NCBI RefSeq assembly: GCF_001045555.1 | Contig: NZ_LFBU01000001.1 | Span: forward strand, 620,001 to 684,000 | Length of the DNA stretch: 64,000 nt | Reading direction: 5' to 3' | Origin: Marinobacter subterrani | Lineage (GTDB): Bacteria > Pseudomonadota > Gammaproteobacteria > Pseudomonadales > Oleiphilaceae | Shown: one piece after another, positions 1 through 7,300 of the stretch | Layout of the letters: each line of letters begins with the position of its first letter | Numbering within the stretch: the first letter of the stretch is position 1 | Notes under the pieces: model-generated | Databases searched by the model: none | Told to the model about the DNA's origin: nothing | What the model saw: the letters and a program-made list of their open reading frames with translations, nothing else | Position numbers and translations under genes: made by a program

Positions 1-137
1 TGAAGCAATCGGGCATTGCCGAATTTCGGTGCGTCGTACAACCCCTCGCCGCCTTTTGCCAAAGCAAGTTTTGGAGCAAGCCCGGCAAGGGCTGCCGCCT
101 GCATGGCCATAAGGAAGTCTCTGCGGGAAATTGTCAC
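1..137 (-). CDS. soxB: SoxB thiosulfohydrolase, N-terminus only (runs off the left edge)
   Basis: The visible 45 or so residues start at a GTG preceded by AAGGAGAG. They begin with a Tat-type signal (SRRDFL, then a small hydrophobic Ala/Leu stretch) and continue into FGNARLLH, the start of the metallophosphatase-like domain of SoxB. In the Sox pathway SoxB is the periplasmic dimanganese enzyme that hydrolyses sulfate off the SoxY-bound sulfur chain. It is the last visible gene of the sox operon, about 86 bp downstream of the SoxXA-binding protein gene, with a strong hairpin between the two. The catalytic domain lies outside the window, so the call depends on the N-terminus plus context. Confidence 0.8.
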   Translation of the reverse strand, partial: MTISRRDFLMAMQAAALAGLAPKLALAKGGEGLYDAPKFGNARLL

Positions 138-169
138 TGCACTCTCCTTTCTTGTCGTTATCGGAGCCA

Positions 170-204
170 ACCGGCTTTCCCCGTTCCGTGCGGGGAAAGC
201 CGGT
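170..204 (-). other. Strong intercistronic hairpin between saxB and soxB
   Basis: A perfect 13-bp inverted repeat (ACCGGCTTTCCCC at 170-182 and its complement at 192-204), extendable by one G-C pair, closes a loop of about seven bases. No T-run follows on the minus strand, so it does not look like a simple intrinsic terminator. It may stabilise or process the sox mRNA, or attenuate readthrough into soxB. The structure is seen directly; the role is inferred. Confidence 0.6.
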
Positions 205-223
205 CAGGTTTTCGCGGCAATCG

Positions 224-529
224 TCAGTTTCCTATGGCAACATTGCGCCAGACCTTCTGTTGCTGTTCACGCTGTGCGACGGACGCTTCGGCGAGATTCA
301 GCGCCTCCCGTGCCATGGATTTGGCCTTCTCATAGTCGCCGTTATCGGCAGCGGATTTTGCTGCCTTCAACCGGTCCGAGGTCACGGTCCACTGGAAAGT
401 TCCAGCGTCGTGATGGGTGCTTTGGGCTTTCGCGTAGAGGTCATTGAAGTCCTCTTTCGGGCCAGCCTGGGCGGACAGCGGTGCGAACAGTGCAAGCGAG
501 ATGCCGATTGTCAGTAAAGGCTTGTTCAT
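224..529 (-). CDS. SoxXA-binding protein (SoxK/SAXB-like)
   Basis: A 101-residue exported protein with a signal peptide ending near residue 22 (AQA), then a short, charged, Ala-rich helical domain ending in a Gln-rich coiled segment. Size, composition and position directly after soxA match the SoxXA-binding protein (SAXB or SoxK) of purple sulfur bacteria and relatives, which associates with the SoxXA cytochrome and raises its activity. The ATG is preceded by GGAG. There are no cysteines or heme motifs, so it is accessory rather than a redox protein. Assignment is by family resemblance and context. Confidence 0.75.
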   Translation of the reverse strand: MNKPLLTIGISLALFAPLSAQAGPKEDFNDLYAKAQSTHHDAGTFQWTVTSDRLKAAKSAADNGDYEKAKSMAREALNLAEASVAQREQQQKVWRNVAIGN

Positions 530-554
530 TGCGATTCTCCCTCTGCATTGCTGA

Positions 555-1394
555 CTATGGTCGGGTTGCCGGTCCTACAACAGGCAGGCCATTGCTCATG
601 TAGGTCAGGAAGTATTCGAGATTTCGGTATTCCTCGCTCTGGGCTGGCAGCGGTTCTGCCCGGACATTGTTATTGCAGCCTGCGAACCGGCGATGCAACG
701 TACCCAGCTCGCCCCATTTGGAACGGTGTACCGGAAAGTTTGCCGGTTGACCCAACGCTGGCGACAGAAAGTCCGCCCGAATCCATTTGCCGGGATTCTG
801 GACATGGCAGCTGGCGCAGGAAAAATTCAGCTGTCCCCGTCGGCTGTAGTAGAACTTCTTGCCATCCTGATAAGCAGCCATTGCATCGGGATCATCCGGG
901 ACCTTGATATTGATGGGTTTGCCCTTGGAGGTGGATGCCATGTAAGCGGAAATCGATGCTATCGCCCCTTTCTTCCATCTCAGGGGCTCTTCACCATTGG
1001 CCTCGCGACAGCGGTTTATGGCGAGCTCAAGAGTAATAACTTCGTTCTTCTCCGTGTCGAAGTACGGATAGTTCTGGCGGATCCCGATGCCGCCGTTTTC
1101 GAAACAGCTGGCGTAGGTCTTGCCATTGGCAAACGGCGTCTCGAACATTTCCTTCCCGTCCGCAACCGCAAATTCATAGGGCGGGAAATCCTGCATGGAT
1201 TCCCACTGGCTGCGGCGGTCTTCGTTCAGCGCGTACTGGCCGTTCACGAACTCCTCGAAAGGCACGTCCGGGAACATCTGCTTGAAGTATTCAACCGCTT
1301 CTTTCCGGTCTTCTTCCGGTGTCGAACCCGCCAGTGCCTGGGGCATGGCCAGTGCCGCCCCGAGAGCGACCAGAATGATTTTCGCTTTAAGCAT
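555..1394 (-). CDS. soxA: SoxA, c-type cytochrome subunit of the SoxXA complex
   Basis: SoxA with SoxX forms the periplasmic SoxXA enzyme that oxidatively couples thiosulfate to the SoxY carrier cysteine. The ATG follows a GGAGG site and the protein is 279 residues with a signal peptide. The C-terminal domain has the heme motif CASCH (about 193-197) and the heme-ligating, persulfide-forming cysteine in RRFAGC (about 240). The N-terminal domain has Cys 97 and Cys 129 but no second CxxCH, so this is the monoheme form. It sits between soxZ and the SoxXA-binding protein gene. Confidence 0.93.
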   Translation of the reverse strand: MLKAKIILVALGAALAMPQALAGSTPEEDRKEAVEYFKQMFPDVPFEEFVNGQYALNEDRRSQWESMQDFPPYEFAVADGKEMFETPFANGKTYASCFENGGIGIRQNYPYFDTEKNEVITLELAINRCREANGEEPLRWKKGAIASISAYMASTSKGKPINIKVPDDPDAMAAYQDGKKFYYSRRGQLNFSCASCHVQNPGKWIRADFLSPALGQPANFPVHRSKWGELGTLHRRFAGCNNNVRAEPLPAQSEEYRNLEYFLTYMSNGLPVVGPATRP

Positions 1395-1445
1395 GTCCAA
1401 TCCTCCTCTTCGGCGATTCAGGATGATCCTGCCCGCCGAAAATCT

Positions 1446-1757
1446 TCAGGCGATTGTTGCGATGGTTGAATCGCTCTCACCCTCGTTATCGATCCAACTG
1501 ATGGTGAGCTTGTCACCTTTTTTGGCCCCTTCGAATCGACACTCCAGGAACGGATCCTTGGATACCGCAGGGCCCCACTCGGCAACAAATACATCCTTGC
1601 CGTTATGGGAAACGGTCAGAACCTGAATGAAATGGGCTGGAATGACATTGCCCGCCGAATCCTTTACAAACCCTGAATCCATAGGGTGTCGAACCAGGGT
1701 CTTCAGCGATGTCACACCGCCACTCTCTACTGCACGAACTCTGATACTGGACGCCAT
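1446..1757 (-). CDS. soxZ: SoxZ, sulfur carrier complex subunit
   Basis: SoxZ is the partner of SoxY. Together they form the soluble periplasmic SoxYZ carrier on which sulfur intermediates are bound. The product is 103 residues starting MASSIRVRA, preceded by AGGAGA. It has no signal peptide, as expected because SoxYZ is exported as a complex through the Tat signal on SoxY. The C-terminal beta-sandwich features (FVAEWGPAVSKDP, then the acidic end DNEGES) are typical. A longer in-frame extension of 15 residues would overlap soxY and has no good ribosome site. Confidence 0.92.
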   Translation of the reverse strand: MASSIRVRAVESGGVTSLKTLVRHPMDSGFVKDSAGNVIPAHFIQVLTVSHNGKDVFVAEWGPAVSKDPFLECRFEGAKKGDKLTISWIDNEGESDSTIATIA

Positions 1758-1782
1758 TGTTATTCTCCTGTCCGGTTGGCTG

Positions 1783-2271
1783 TTAGCCGCCGCAGCCGCC
1801 AACGGTAACTTTCACGTTCTGGGTCGCCTTGTAGGCTTTTCCGTCCGAAATCACGACCGCCACCACATCCGTCGTTTCCGCCATCTTCAGGCGGTTCGAT
1901 ACAAATGGCAGTGTGCCTTCCGGAATTTGAAAAGAGGCCGCCAGGGCATTGGGGTTCTTGGCGACCAGCAAGGCAATGCCGGATACGTTCGGAAGCGTGG
2001 TCTCAATAGTCACAGGTACTACTGCGCCGTTCTGGGCAATGGTTGGCAGGTCCATGGTGATCTGGTCAGATTCCGTGGCTTCCATCCCGTAGAGTTCGGC
2101 AATGGTTTCATCAACCCCGGGCGTCTTGAACGCCTTCTTTGGCCAACTGGACGCATCAGGGACAGTCGCAGCCTCAACGCGCAATGGAACGATACCGGAG
2201 CCCAACGCAAAGCCAGCAACGCCTGCGCCCAGCATCCCCTTTAAAAAACCTCTTCGCCTTTGGTCAGTCAC
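1783..2271 (-). CDS. soxY: SoxY, sulfur-carrying subunit of SoxYZ
   Basis: The protein ends in GGCGG, the diagnostic flexible tail whose cysteine (about 160 of 162) carries the sulfur substrate during the Sox cycle. The N-terminus has a Tat-type RRRGFLKG signal followed by a hydrophobic stretch. The GTG start was chosen because GGAGGAGA lies just upstream; longer in-frame starts would run into soxX. It is followed after 25 bp by soxZ, the usual pairing. Confidence 0.95.
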   Translation of the reverse strand: MTDQRRRGFLKGMLGAGVAGFALGSGIVPLRVEAATVPDASSWPKKAFKTPGVDETIAELYGMEATESDQITMDLPTIAQNGAVVPVTIETTLPNVSGIALLVAKNPNALAASFQIPEGTLPFVSNRLKMAETTDVVAVVISDGKAYKATQNVKVTVGGCGG

Positions 2272-2290
2272 GGTAACTTCTCCTCCACAT

Positions 2291-2644
2291 TTAGAGCGTA
2301 TACAGGTAATCAACAATCCGGTTTATTTCTTGTTCGTTCAGTATCATGTGTCTTCCGAATGGCGGCATCACCGTCGTCGGGTTGAACTGGGTTTCGTCCC
2401 AGATACGTTTGAACAGAACCGCCCGGTCCGGATAGCGAGTCGTCATATTCGCCAGTTCCGGCCCGATGTTGCCGGTTAGCTTGCCGTCATCCATCTGGTG
2501 GCAGGCCAGGCAATTCCCATCCTTCCGGCTGAAAGCGAGTTCCTTTCCCCGGTCAATGTCAGCCTGGGTTGGTTCGGCGAACACTGGCGCAGTTGCACCC
2601 AGTGCGAGTGTGGTCAAGCACACGGAAATTAAGCCTTTTCGCAT
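2291..2644 (-). CDS. soxX: SoxX, monoheme cytochrome c subunit of SoxXA
   Basis: A 117-residue exported cytochrome with a signal peptide ending near AFA/EP (about 23), a single CLACH heme motif (45-49) and a distal methionine in VMPPFG (about 93). It partners SoxA and passes electrons from thiosulfate coupling to the respiratory chain. The ATG is favoured over the GTG one codon earlier because the GAGGAGG site then has normal spacing. It lies between the cytochrome gene and soxY. Confidence 0.92.
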   Translation of the reverse strand: MRKGLISVCLTTLALGATAPVFAEPTQADIDRGKELAFSRKDGNCLACHQMDDGKLTGNIGPELANMTTRYPDRAVLFKRIWDETQFNPTTVMPPFGRHMILNEQEINRIVDYLYTL

Positions 2645-2696
2645 CACGCAGTCCTCCTCGGCACGCGTTGTGGAGCCTTGTGCTCCTGATCAGCCT

Positions 2697-3374
2697 TCAC
2701 TGTGTTATCCCTTCGTCGAGGGGGCCGGTCGTGCTTGGTGTCAGGTTCTTGCCCGCCGCCGAGTCGGATACGGTTGCCTCCTCTTTGCAATCCTTCATGC
2801 AGCGCTCGTTGTTCACGTCGGGCCGCGGATCTTCCCAGGTAAAGTTACCTTGGTTGGGCATCACCACCTTTGGCAGCGTTTCCTTGTTGGCGACAAAGTC
2901 CCCGTCGACGATGTAGTTGAGATTCAGCACGTAGGCAGTTAATGCATAAACCTGGTCATCGGTCAGGGATTGGGGGGCAAAAAACGGCATCGCCCGATGA
3001 ATGTAGTCCCAGAGGGTGGAGGCGTAGGGCCAAAAACTTCCTACTGTTTTTTCCGGGCGATCCTCGGTAAGACTGCCCTCCCCGCCCGCAAGCTTGGGAT
3101 AGCGCCCCATGCCTTCACCAAAGGAGCCGTGACACGACGAACATTGCGTCTCGAAAATGGCCATGCCTTCGTCGACAGTGCCGCTGCCTTCGGGGAGCCC
3201 CATGCCATCAGGGCGAACATCGATGTCCCAGGCCGCAATCTGTTTATCGGTTGCGGGTTCACCGTACCCGTAGTGGCCGGCCTGATCGGCAGCAGCGAAG
3301 AAAGGAATCGATGCCAGAAAGACACCGCAACAGGTACTGACAATCAGGCGTGGTGATTTATGAAAGCTGAACAT
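2697..3374 (-). CDS. Cytochrome c partner of SoxC (short SoxD-like)
   Basis: A 225-residue exported cytochrome with one CSSCH motif (about 78-82) and a candidate distal Met in MPFFAPQS (about 129). It directly follows soxC, overlapping its end by 17 bp, which points to the electron-accepting subunit of a sulfane dehydrogenase. Classical SoxD is much longer and diheme; this protein is monoheme with an extra C-terminal CMKDC pair (about 182-186) and a Ser/Thr-rich tail. It is therefore a SoxD functional analogue rather than a clear orthologue. The ATG with GGGAG upstream is preferred over the GTG at 3383. Confidence 0.8.
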   Translation of the reverse strand: MFSFHKSPRLIVSTCCGVFLASIPFFAAADQAGHYGYGEPATDKQIAAWDIDVRPDGMGLPEGSGTVDEGMAIFETQCSSCHGSFGEGMGRYPKLAGGEGSLTEDRPEKTVGSFWPYASTLWDYIHRAMPFFAPQSLTDDQVYALTAYVLNLNYIVDGDFVANKETLPKVVMPNQGNFTWEDPRPDVNNERCMKDCKEEATVSDSAAGKNLTPSTTGPLDEGITQ

Positions 3375-4689
3375 TGACCACACTCCCGTCCGCGTTGACT
3401 TGCCAGGTCTGGATCGAGTTCTTGTGATAGATCGAGTTGGTACCGCGAGCCTCTATGAGCTGCGCCAGCGTTGGCTGTACGTACCCGGTTTCATCTATCA
3501 CCCGTGATTGCAGCAACGCAGGATTGCCGTCCCACTTCCACTCAAGGGAGAACCGGGTCAGCGATTTCGACATAACCGGTTCCCGTAGTTGCGCCTGCTG
3601 CCAGTTCCGACCGCCATCAATCGACACATCGACCGCTTTCACCTTGCCGCGACCGCTCCACGCCAGCCCTTCAATCTGGTGAATACCCTTGCCAGGCAGT
3701 GGCATTTCGGGGCACGGTAATGTGATAACCGACTTGGCTTCCATGACCCACGTGAAGCCATGGGCTGTGCCGTCCGGCATCAGGTCCGTGTACTTGGACG
3801 TTTCCTCACGCTGCATCCATGGCTTGTCGCCCACTTCCAGCCGGCGCAGCCACTTCACATGGGTATTACCCTCCCAGCCCGGCACCACCAGGCGAATTGG
3901 GTAGCCCTGCTCCCGACGCAGTGCCTCACCGTTCTGGGCATAAGCCACAATGACATCATCAAGGGCCTTCTCGAGAGGAATACTCCGGGTCATGGCGGCA
4001 CCGTCTGCGCCTTCGGCCAACAACCACTTACCCTCAGGATTGATGCCGACTTCCTGTAGTAGCGTGGAGAGCCGAACGCCGGTCCATTCGGCGCAGCTCA
4101 CCATTCCGTGCAGGAACTGCAGAGAATTGAGCTGGGCACCACGCCATTCCATGCCACCGTTGGCCGGACACTCGATAAAGTTAATCTGGGAAACGCTGGG
4201 GAATCGCTGCAGATCCTCCATGGAGAGAATGATCGGGCGCTCCACAAGGCCATGAATCATCAGGCGGTGTTGCTGAGGGTCGATTTCCGGGCGGCCAGCA
4301 TGATGACGCTCAAAGAAAAGACCGTTCGGAGTAATGATGCCTTTCAGGTGTTGAAGGGGGGCAAAGCTGATTGATGACACTTTGTCGGCAGTCAGCCAGG
4401 GTACGTTCCGGCGAATCACCTCCTTTTCGAATGGGGATGGTACTCCGTAAGGATCGGTAACCACACCCGCCCCGAGAGTTCGGGTCCATGGCGGAATCCC
4501 GGGCGGATACGGTGTCGCGGCCAGGGCCTTCGGCGCAATGCCTGCGAGGGCACCTCCTACCATGGCACCGCCGGCCGTGAACAGGCCGCTTCTGAGAAAA
4601 CGTCTGCGTTCTGATGAGGGTAAGCGTTCTGACTCTTCCAGGGCCACTTTGGATACACCCTGGTTGAGTCGGCGGAGTTTGCCGAGCAT
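3358..4689 (-). CDS. soxC: SoxC, molybdenum sulfane dehydrogenase subunit
   Basis: This sulfite-oxidase-family molybdoprotein of 443 residues oxidises the outer sulfane sulfur of SoxY-bound intermediates in the periplasm. It has a twin-arginine signal (RRRFLRSG, about 28-35), the molybdenum-ligating cysteine in FIECPANGG (about 174), and a C-terminal dimerisation domain. The start is the ATG directly after AAGGAGGAG; an upstream in-frame ATG at 4737 has no ribosome site. It is the first gene of the sox operon. The presence of soxC predicts full oxidation of thiosulfate to sulfate rather than sulfur globule storage. Confidence 0.93.
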   Translation of the reverse strand: MLGKLRRLNQGVSKVALEESERLPSSERRRFLRSGLFTAGGAMVGGALAGIAPKALAATPYPPGIPPWTRTLGAGVVTDPYGVPSPFEKEVIRRNVPWLTADKVSSISFAPLQHLKGIITPNGLFFERHHAGRPEIDPQQHRLMIHGLVERPIILSMEDLQRFPSVSQINFIECPANGGMEWRGAQLNSLQFLHGMVSCAEWTGVRLSTLLQEVGINPEGKWLLAEGADGAAMTRSIPLEKALDDVIVAYAQNGEALRREQGYPIRLVVPGWEGNTHVKWLRRLEVGDKPWMQREETSKYTDLMPDGTAHGFTWVMEAKSVITLPCPEMPLPGKGIHQIEGLAWSGRGKVKAVDVSIDGGRNWQQAQLREPVMSKSLTRFSLEWKWDGNPALLQSRVIDETGYVQPTLAQLIEARGTNSIYHKNSIQTWQVNADGSVVNVQLS

Positions 4690-4948
4690 ATTATTTTTCT
4701 CCTCCTTCGATACCCTTTCGGGGCAGTCGGCCGACATTCAGTACAGGACTGACAGACGGTCTTTTTATTTCTGTTATAAGGATATAATTTATTTATAGAC
4801 CCCTCGCGATCAGGTTACAAGAGGTTTCTGAACCCTGATTCACAGGATCTTATTCGGGAAAGCTGTATTTTGAATACTGATAAATTGATATTAGTCAGGG
4901 CCAAAACAGGCACTTATAGGCGTTATAAATGGAAAAGGAGAGGCCGAA
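4690..4948. promoter_or_regulatory. Divergent promoter region between the sox operon and the MBL-fold gene
   Basis: About 260 bp separate soxC and the divergent metallo-beta-lactamase-fold gene, and the stretch is much more A+T-rich than the flanking genes. It holds an imperfect dyad at 4876-4895 (ACTgATA, six bases, TATtAGT) that could be an operator, possibly for an ArsR-type SoxR/SqrR/BigR regulator. No regulator gene is in the window. Exact promoter elements cannot be assigned by eye. Confidence 0.5.
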
Positions 4949-5953
4949 ATGTGGGCAAAAAAAATTAGAATCAGTATGACATTTGCCGTAGTAGCTGCCG
5001 CAATGCTGACCGGGTCCGTAGCTCTGGCGGCCGGATCCTCACCTGGATATGCCCCACTCTCGATTCCTTTTGAGGCAGCGCCAGTGAGCGCGGACGACGT
5101 TTACTATTTCCGTGGCCAGTCGGGGGTTCCGGGTAAACAGAACGAAGGTTTCACGGCCAATTCAGGATTTGTAATAACTGGGGACGGTGTAGTGGTGTTC
5201 GATGCCTTGGGAACACCGAGCCTCGGTGCCGCAATGATCGATAAAATCCGCGAACTGACGGAATTGCCCATCACCCACGTTGTGATCAGTCATTATCATG
5301 CAGACCATGTTTACGGTCTCCAGGCCTTCAGGGAGCTGACCAAAGCGAAGGTCATTGCCCAGGAAGAATCTAGTCTCTATATCAACAGCCCGGATACGAC
5401 GCAGCGGCTGGAACAGCGTAAGCAAGCGCTCTCACCCTGGGTGGATGACAACACCAGGGTGGTCGCTCCTGATCTCACCTTTAAGGAGGAGATGTCGCTG
5501 GAATCCGGTCAACACCGGTTTCGTATCGTGCACGCCGGACCCGCCCATTCTCCGGATGACAGCCTGATGATGGTGGAGCCCGCCGGTGTTCTGTTTTCGG
5601 GCGATATAATCCAGAACGAACGGGTTCCGTTCCTTGCCAGCTCCGAGGTAGACACCGCGAACTGGATGAGGGCCATCGAGAAAGTCAGGGAACTGAACCC
5701 CCGAATTTTGATCCCCGGTCATGGCAAGGCATCGGAAAATGCCATGGAAGCTCTGAATTTCACCTATGACTATCTGGCGTATGTCCGGGACCGCATGGGC
5801 ACTGCCGTTGAGGCGTGGATCGAGTTCGAAAATGCCTATGAACAAACGGACTGGTCCCGCTACGAAAACCTGCCGGCATTCGAGGCGTCCAACAAGGCCA
5901 ACGCCTACCGGGTTTACCTTGAGATGGAAAAAGCAGCCCTGGGTGGAGGTTAG
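4949..5953 (+). CDS. Exported metallo-beta-lactamase-fold hydrolase (SoxH-like)
   Basis: A 334-residue protein with a signal peptide (cleavage near ALA, about 27) and a complete MBL metal site: HYHADH (115-120), a later His in VHAGPAHSPDD, Asp in FSGDII, and His in IPGHGK. It resembles the periplasmic MBL proteins (SoxH and quinoprotein-relay type) that accompany sulfur-oxidation clusters, where function is not settled; a thiol or persulfide ester substrate is plausible. It starts at an ATG with AAAGGAGAG and diverges from soxC. Beta-lactamase activity should not be assumed. Confidence 0.8.
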   Translation: MWAKKIRISMTFAVVAAAMLTGSVALAAGSSPGYAPLSIPFEAAPVSADDVYYFRGQSGVPGKQNEGFTANSGFVITGDGVVVFDALGTPSLGAAMIDKIRELTELPITHVVISHYHADHVYGLQAFRELTKAKVIAQEESSLYINSPDTTQRLEQRKQALSPWVDDNTRVVAPDLTFKEEMSLESGQHRFRIVHAGPAHSPDDSLMMVEPAGVLFSGDIIQNERVPFLASSEVDTANWMRAIEKVRELNPRILIPGHGKASENAMEALNFTYDYLAYVRDRMGTAVEAWIEFENAYEQTDWSRYENLPAFEASNKANAYRVYLEMEKAALGGG

Positions 5954-5960
5954 ACTAATC

Positions 5961-6569
5961 TCAGCGGATCAATTTTGCACCGCTCTCTTCTGTCAATTCT
6001 TCGAGGCTGCTGCACTCGCATTCCCGTTCTGCGAGAAAGGAGTCTGCGGAATCAACCAGGATATGGTCATCGCGCATAAATCGACGGCCCAACAATACCG
6101 GATAGGAAAAACGACCCCGGTCTGCCAGTGAAAACTGGGTTTCATGGATGGTTCCAGCGATACAAAACTCCATGCGCACCACAAATCGCCTCTGGGATGG
6201 TGCGCCTTTGCGTTTGATCAGCACGGTCCGCTCAACCGGGCGCTCGAACTTCAGGATCACGTCTTCGTGCTCCAGTGTCCCTTCCGTTGGCTGGTCATCA
6301 TGGTCGCCCAGGGGAATCTGAAATCTCACCCACTTTTGATCGTCTTTCTCGAACGGCTCGACGTTCACGGCATGCAGCGATGAGGTTCTGGCACCGGTGT
6401 CCAGGCGGGATTTGAGCCGGAGCGAGGTGTCTTTCAATACCACCCATTCGACAAAGCCAAGTACGTCTGGAATCCGGTTCTTAACGTTGTCGGTGGATTC
6501 TGCCGGGTGGACGAATGTCGAAATAGCCAGCAGTGTTCCAATCAGCAATATCTTTCCTCGAAACCTCAT
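5961..6569 (-). CDS. Retropepsin-like protein, RimB / DUF 'ATP-dependent zinc protease' family
   Basis: A 202-residue exported protein with a hydrophobic N-terminus and the aspartic-protease-like motif LDTGARTSSLHA (about 56-67), plus the matching flap/active-site region VLLGRRFM. This is the family historically called 'putative ATP-dependent zinc protease' (PF05618) and now viewed as retropepsin-like, related to RimB, which acts in RimK-dependent glutamate tailing. A secreted form cannot share RimB's cytosolic target, so the substrate is unknown. The ATG overlaps the stop of the upstream ACP phosphodiesterase gene by 4 bp, so the two are translationally coupled. Confidence 0.8.
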   Translation of the reverse strand: MRFRGKILLIGTLLAISTFVHPAESTDNVKNRIPDVLGFVEWVVLKDTSLRLKSRLDTGARTSSLHAVNVEPFEKDDQKWVRFQIPLGDHDDQPTEGTLEHEDVILKFERPVERTVLIKRKGAPSQRRFVVRMEFCIAGTIHETQFSLADRGRFSYPVLLGRRFMRDDHILVDSADSFLAERECECSSLEELTEESGAKLIR

Positions 6570-7153
6570 TCAATATCCCCTGCAAACTTCTGTAAATCCG
6601 TGAAAAATGAAAGAAATCGTTGTTCCAGCGCATCATGGTTGCTCCGGATCTCGGTGATGATGCCGGCAAAACTGTTCGGGAAACGGATGCGATCAGCAAC
6701 GCGGTCCAGGGCATAACCGATGCTTTCCAGGTCTTTGTAAGCGCCAAACCAGTCGTGCCAGACCATCCGGCGGGTCACTTTTGCCATGGGCGCCGGCATC
6801 AGGTGTTCGTGGTCCTGTAATTCATCGTAGATACGGTGGATAAATTGTTCCCTTTCAAGTTCGCTGAATTTATCCCAGTGTTTGAGCAGGAAATGATCGT
6901 AGAGAATATCCAGGGCAACCCCTGCAAACCGCCGACGCTGCCTGGAGAAAACCGTTTTGCTGGCGAGGACATCGGGGTGCTGGTCGGTGAAGCTGTCCAC
7001 CGCCCGATGGTGGTGAACGCCCTGCCTCACTGCGTTCGGGAGTTCCCCGATATCGACGCCCCGGGTGAAATCACCGAGGATGCTGCCCACCCGGGCTTCC
7101 GGTGAATCAGGTGCAAGGAATACGTGGGCCAGGTGGTTCAAACAATTCCCCAT
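6566..7153 (-). CDS. acpH: Acyl carrier protein phosphodiesterase
   Basis: A 195-residue protein starting MGNCLNHLAHV and containing the family signature GSILGDFTRG followed by the His/Asp-rich helix VHHHRAVDSFTDQHP. AcpH hydrolyses the phosphopantetheine group from holo-ACP in the cytoplasm. Longer in-frame starts exist up to 7255, but homology begins at this Met; the ribosome site is weak. It forms a two-gene unit with the retropepsin-like gene. Confidence 0.85.
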   Translation of the reverse strand: MGNCLNHLAHVFLAPDSPEARVGSILGDFTRGVDIGELPNAVRQGVHHHRAVDSFTDQHPDVLASKTVFSRQRRRFAGVALDILYDHFLLKHWDKFSELEREQFIHRIYDELQDHEHLMPAPMAKVTRRMVWHDWFGAYKDLESIGYALDRVADRIRFPNSFAGIITEIRSNHDALEQRFLSFFTDLQKFAGDIE

Positions 7154-7300
7154 TTGGTCTGTTTTGTTCGTTTCGCTTGTGTGTTTCGTAGCGCCAGACT
7201 GAACGTGCACCAATAACACGATACTTTCCATCCGGAAGATCCGCATTGGCCCCATTTTTACACCGATTTAATGCGCCGTTAAGTGCTCCGGGCGGCTCCG

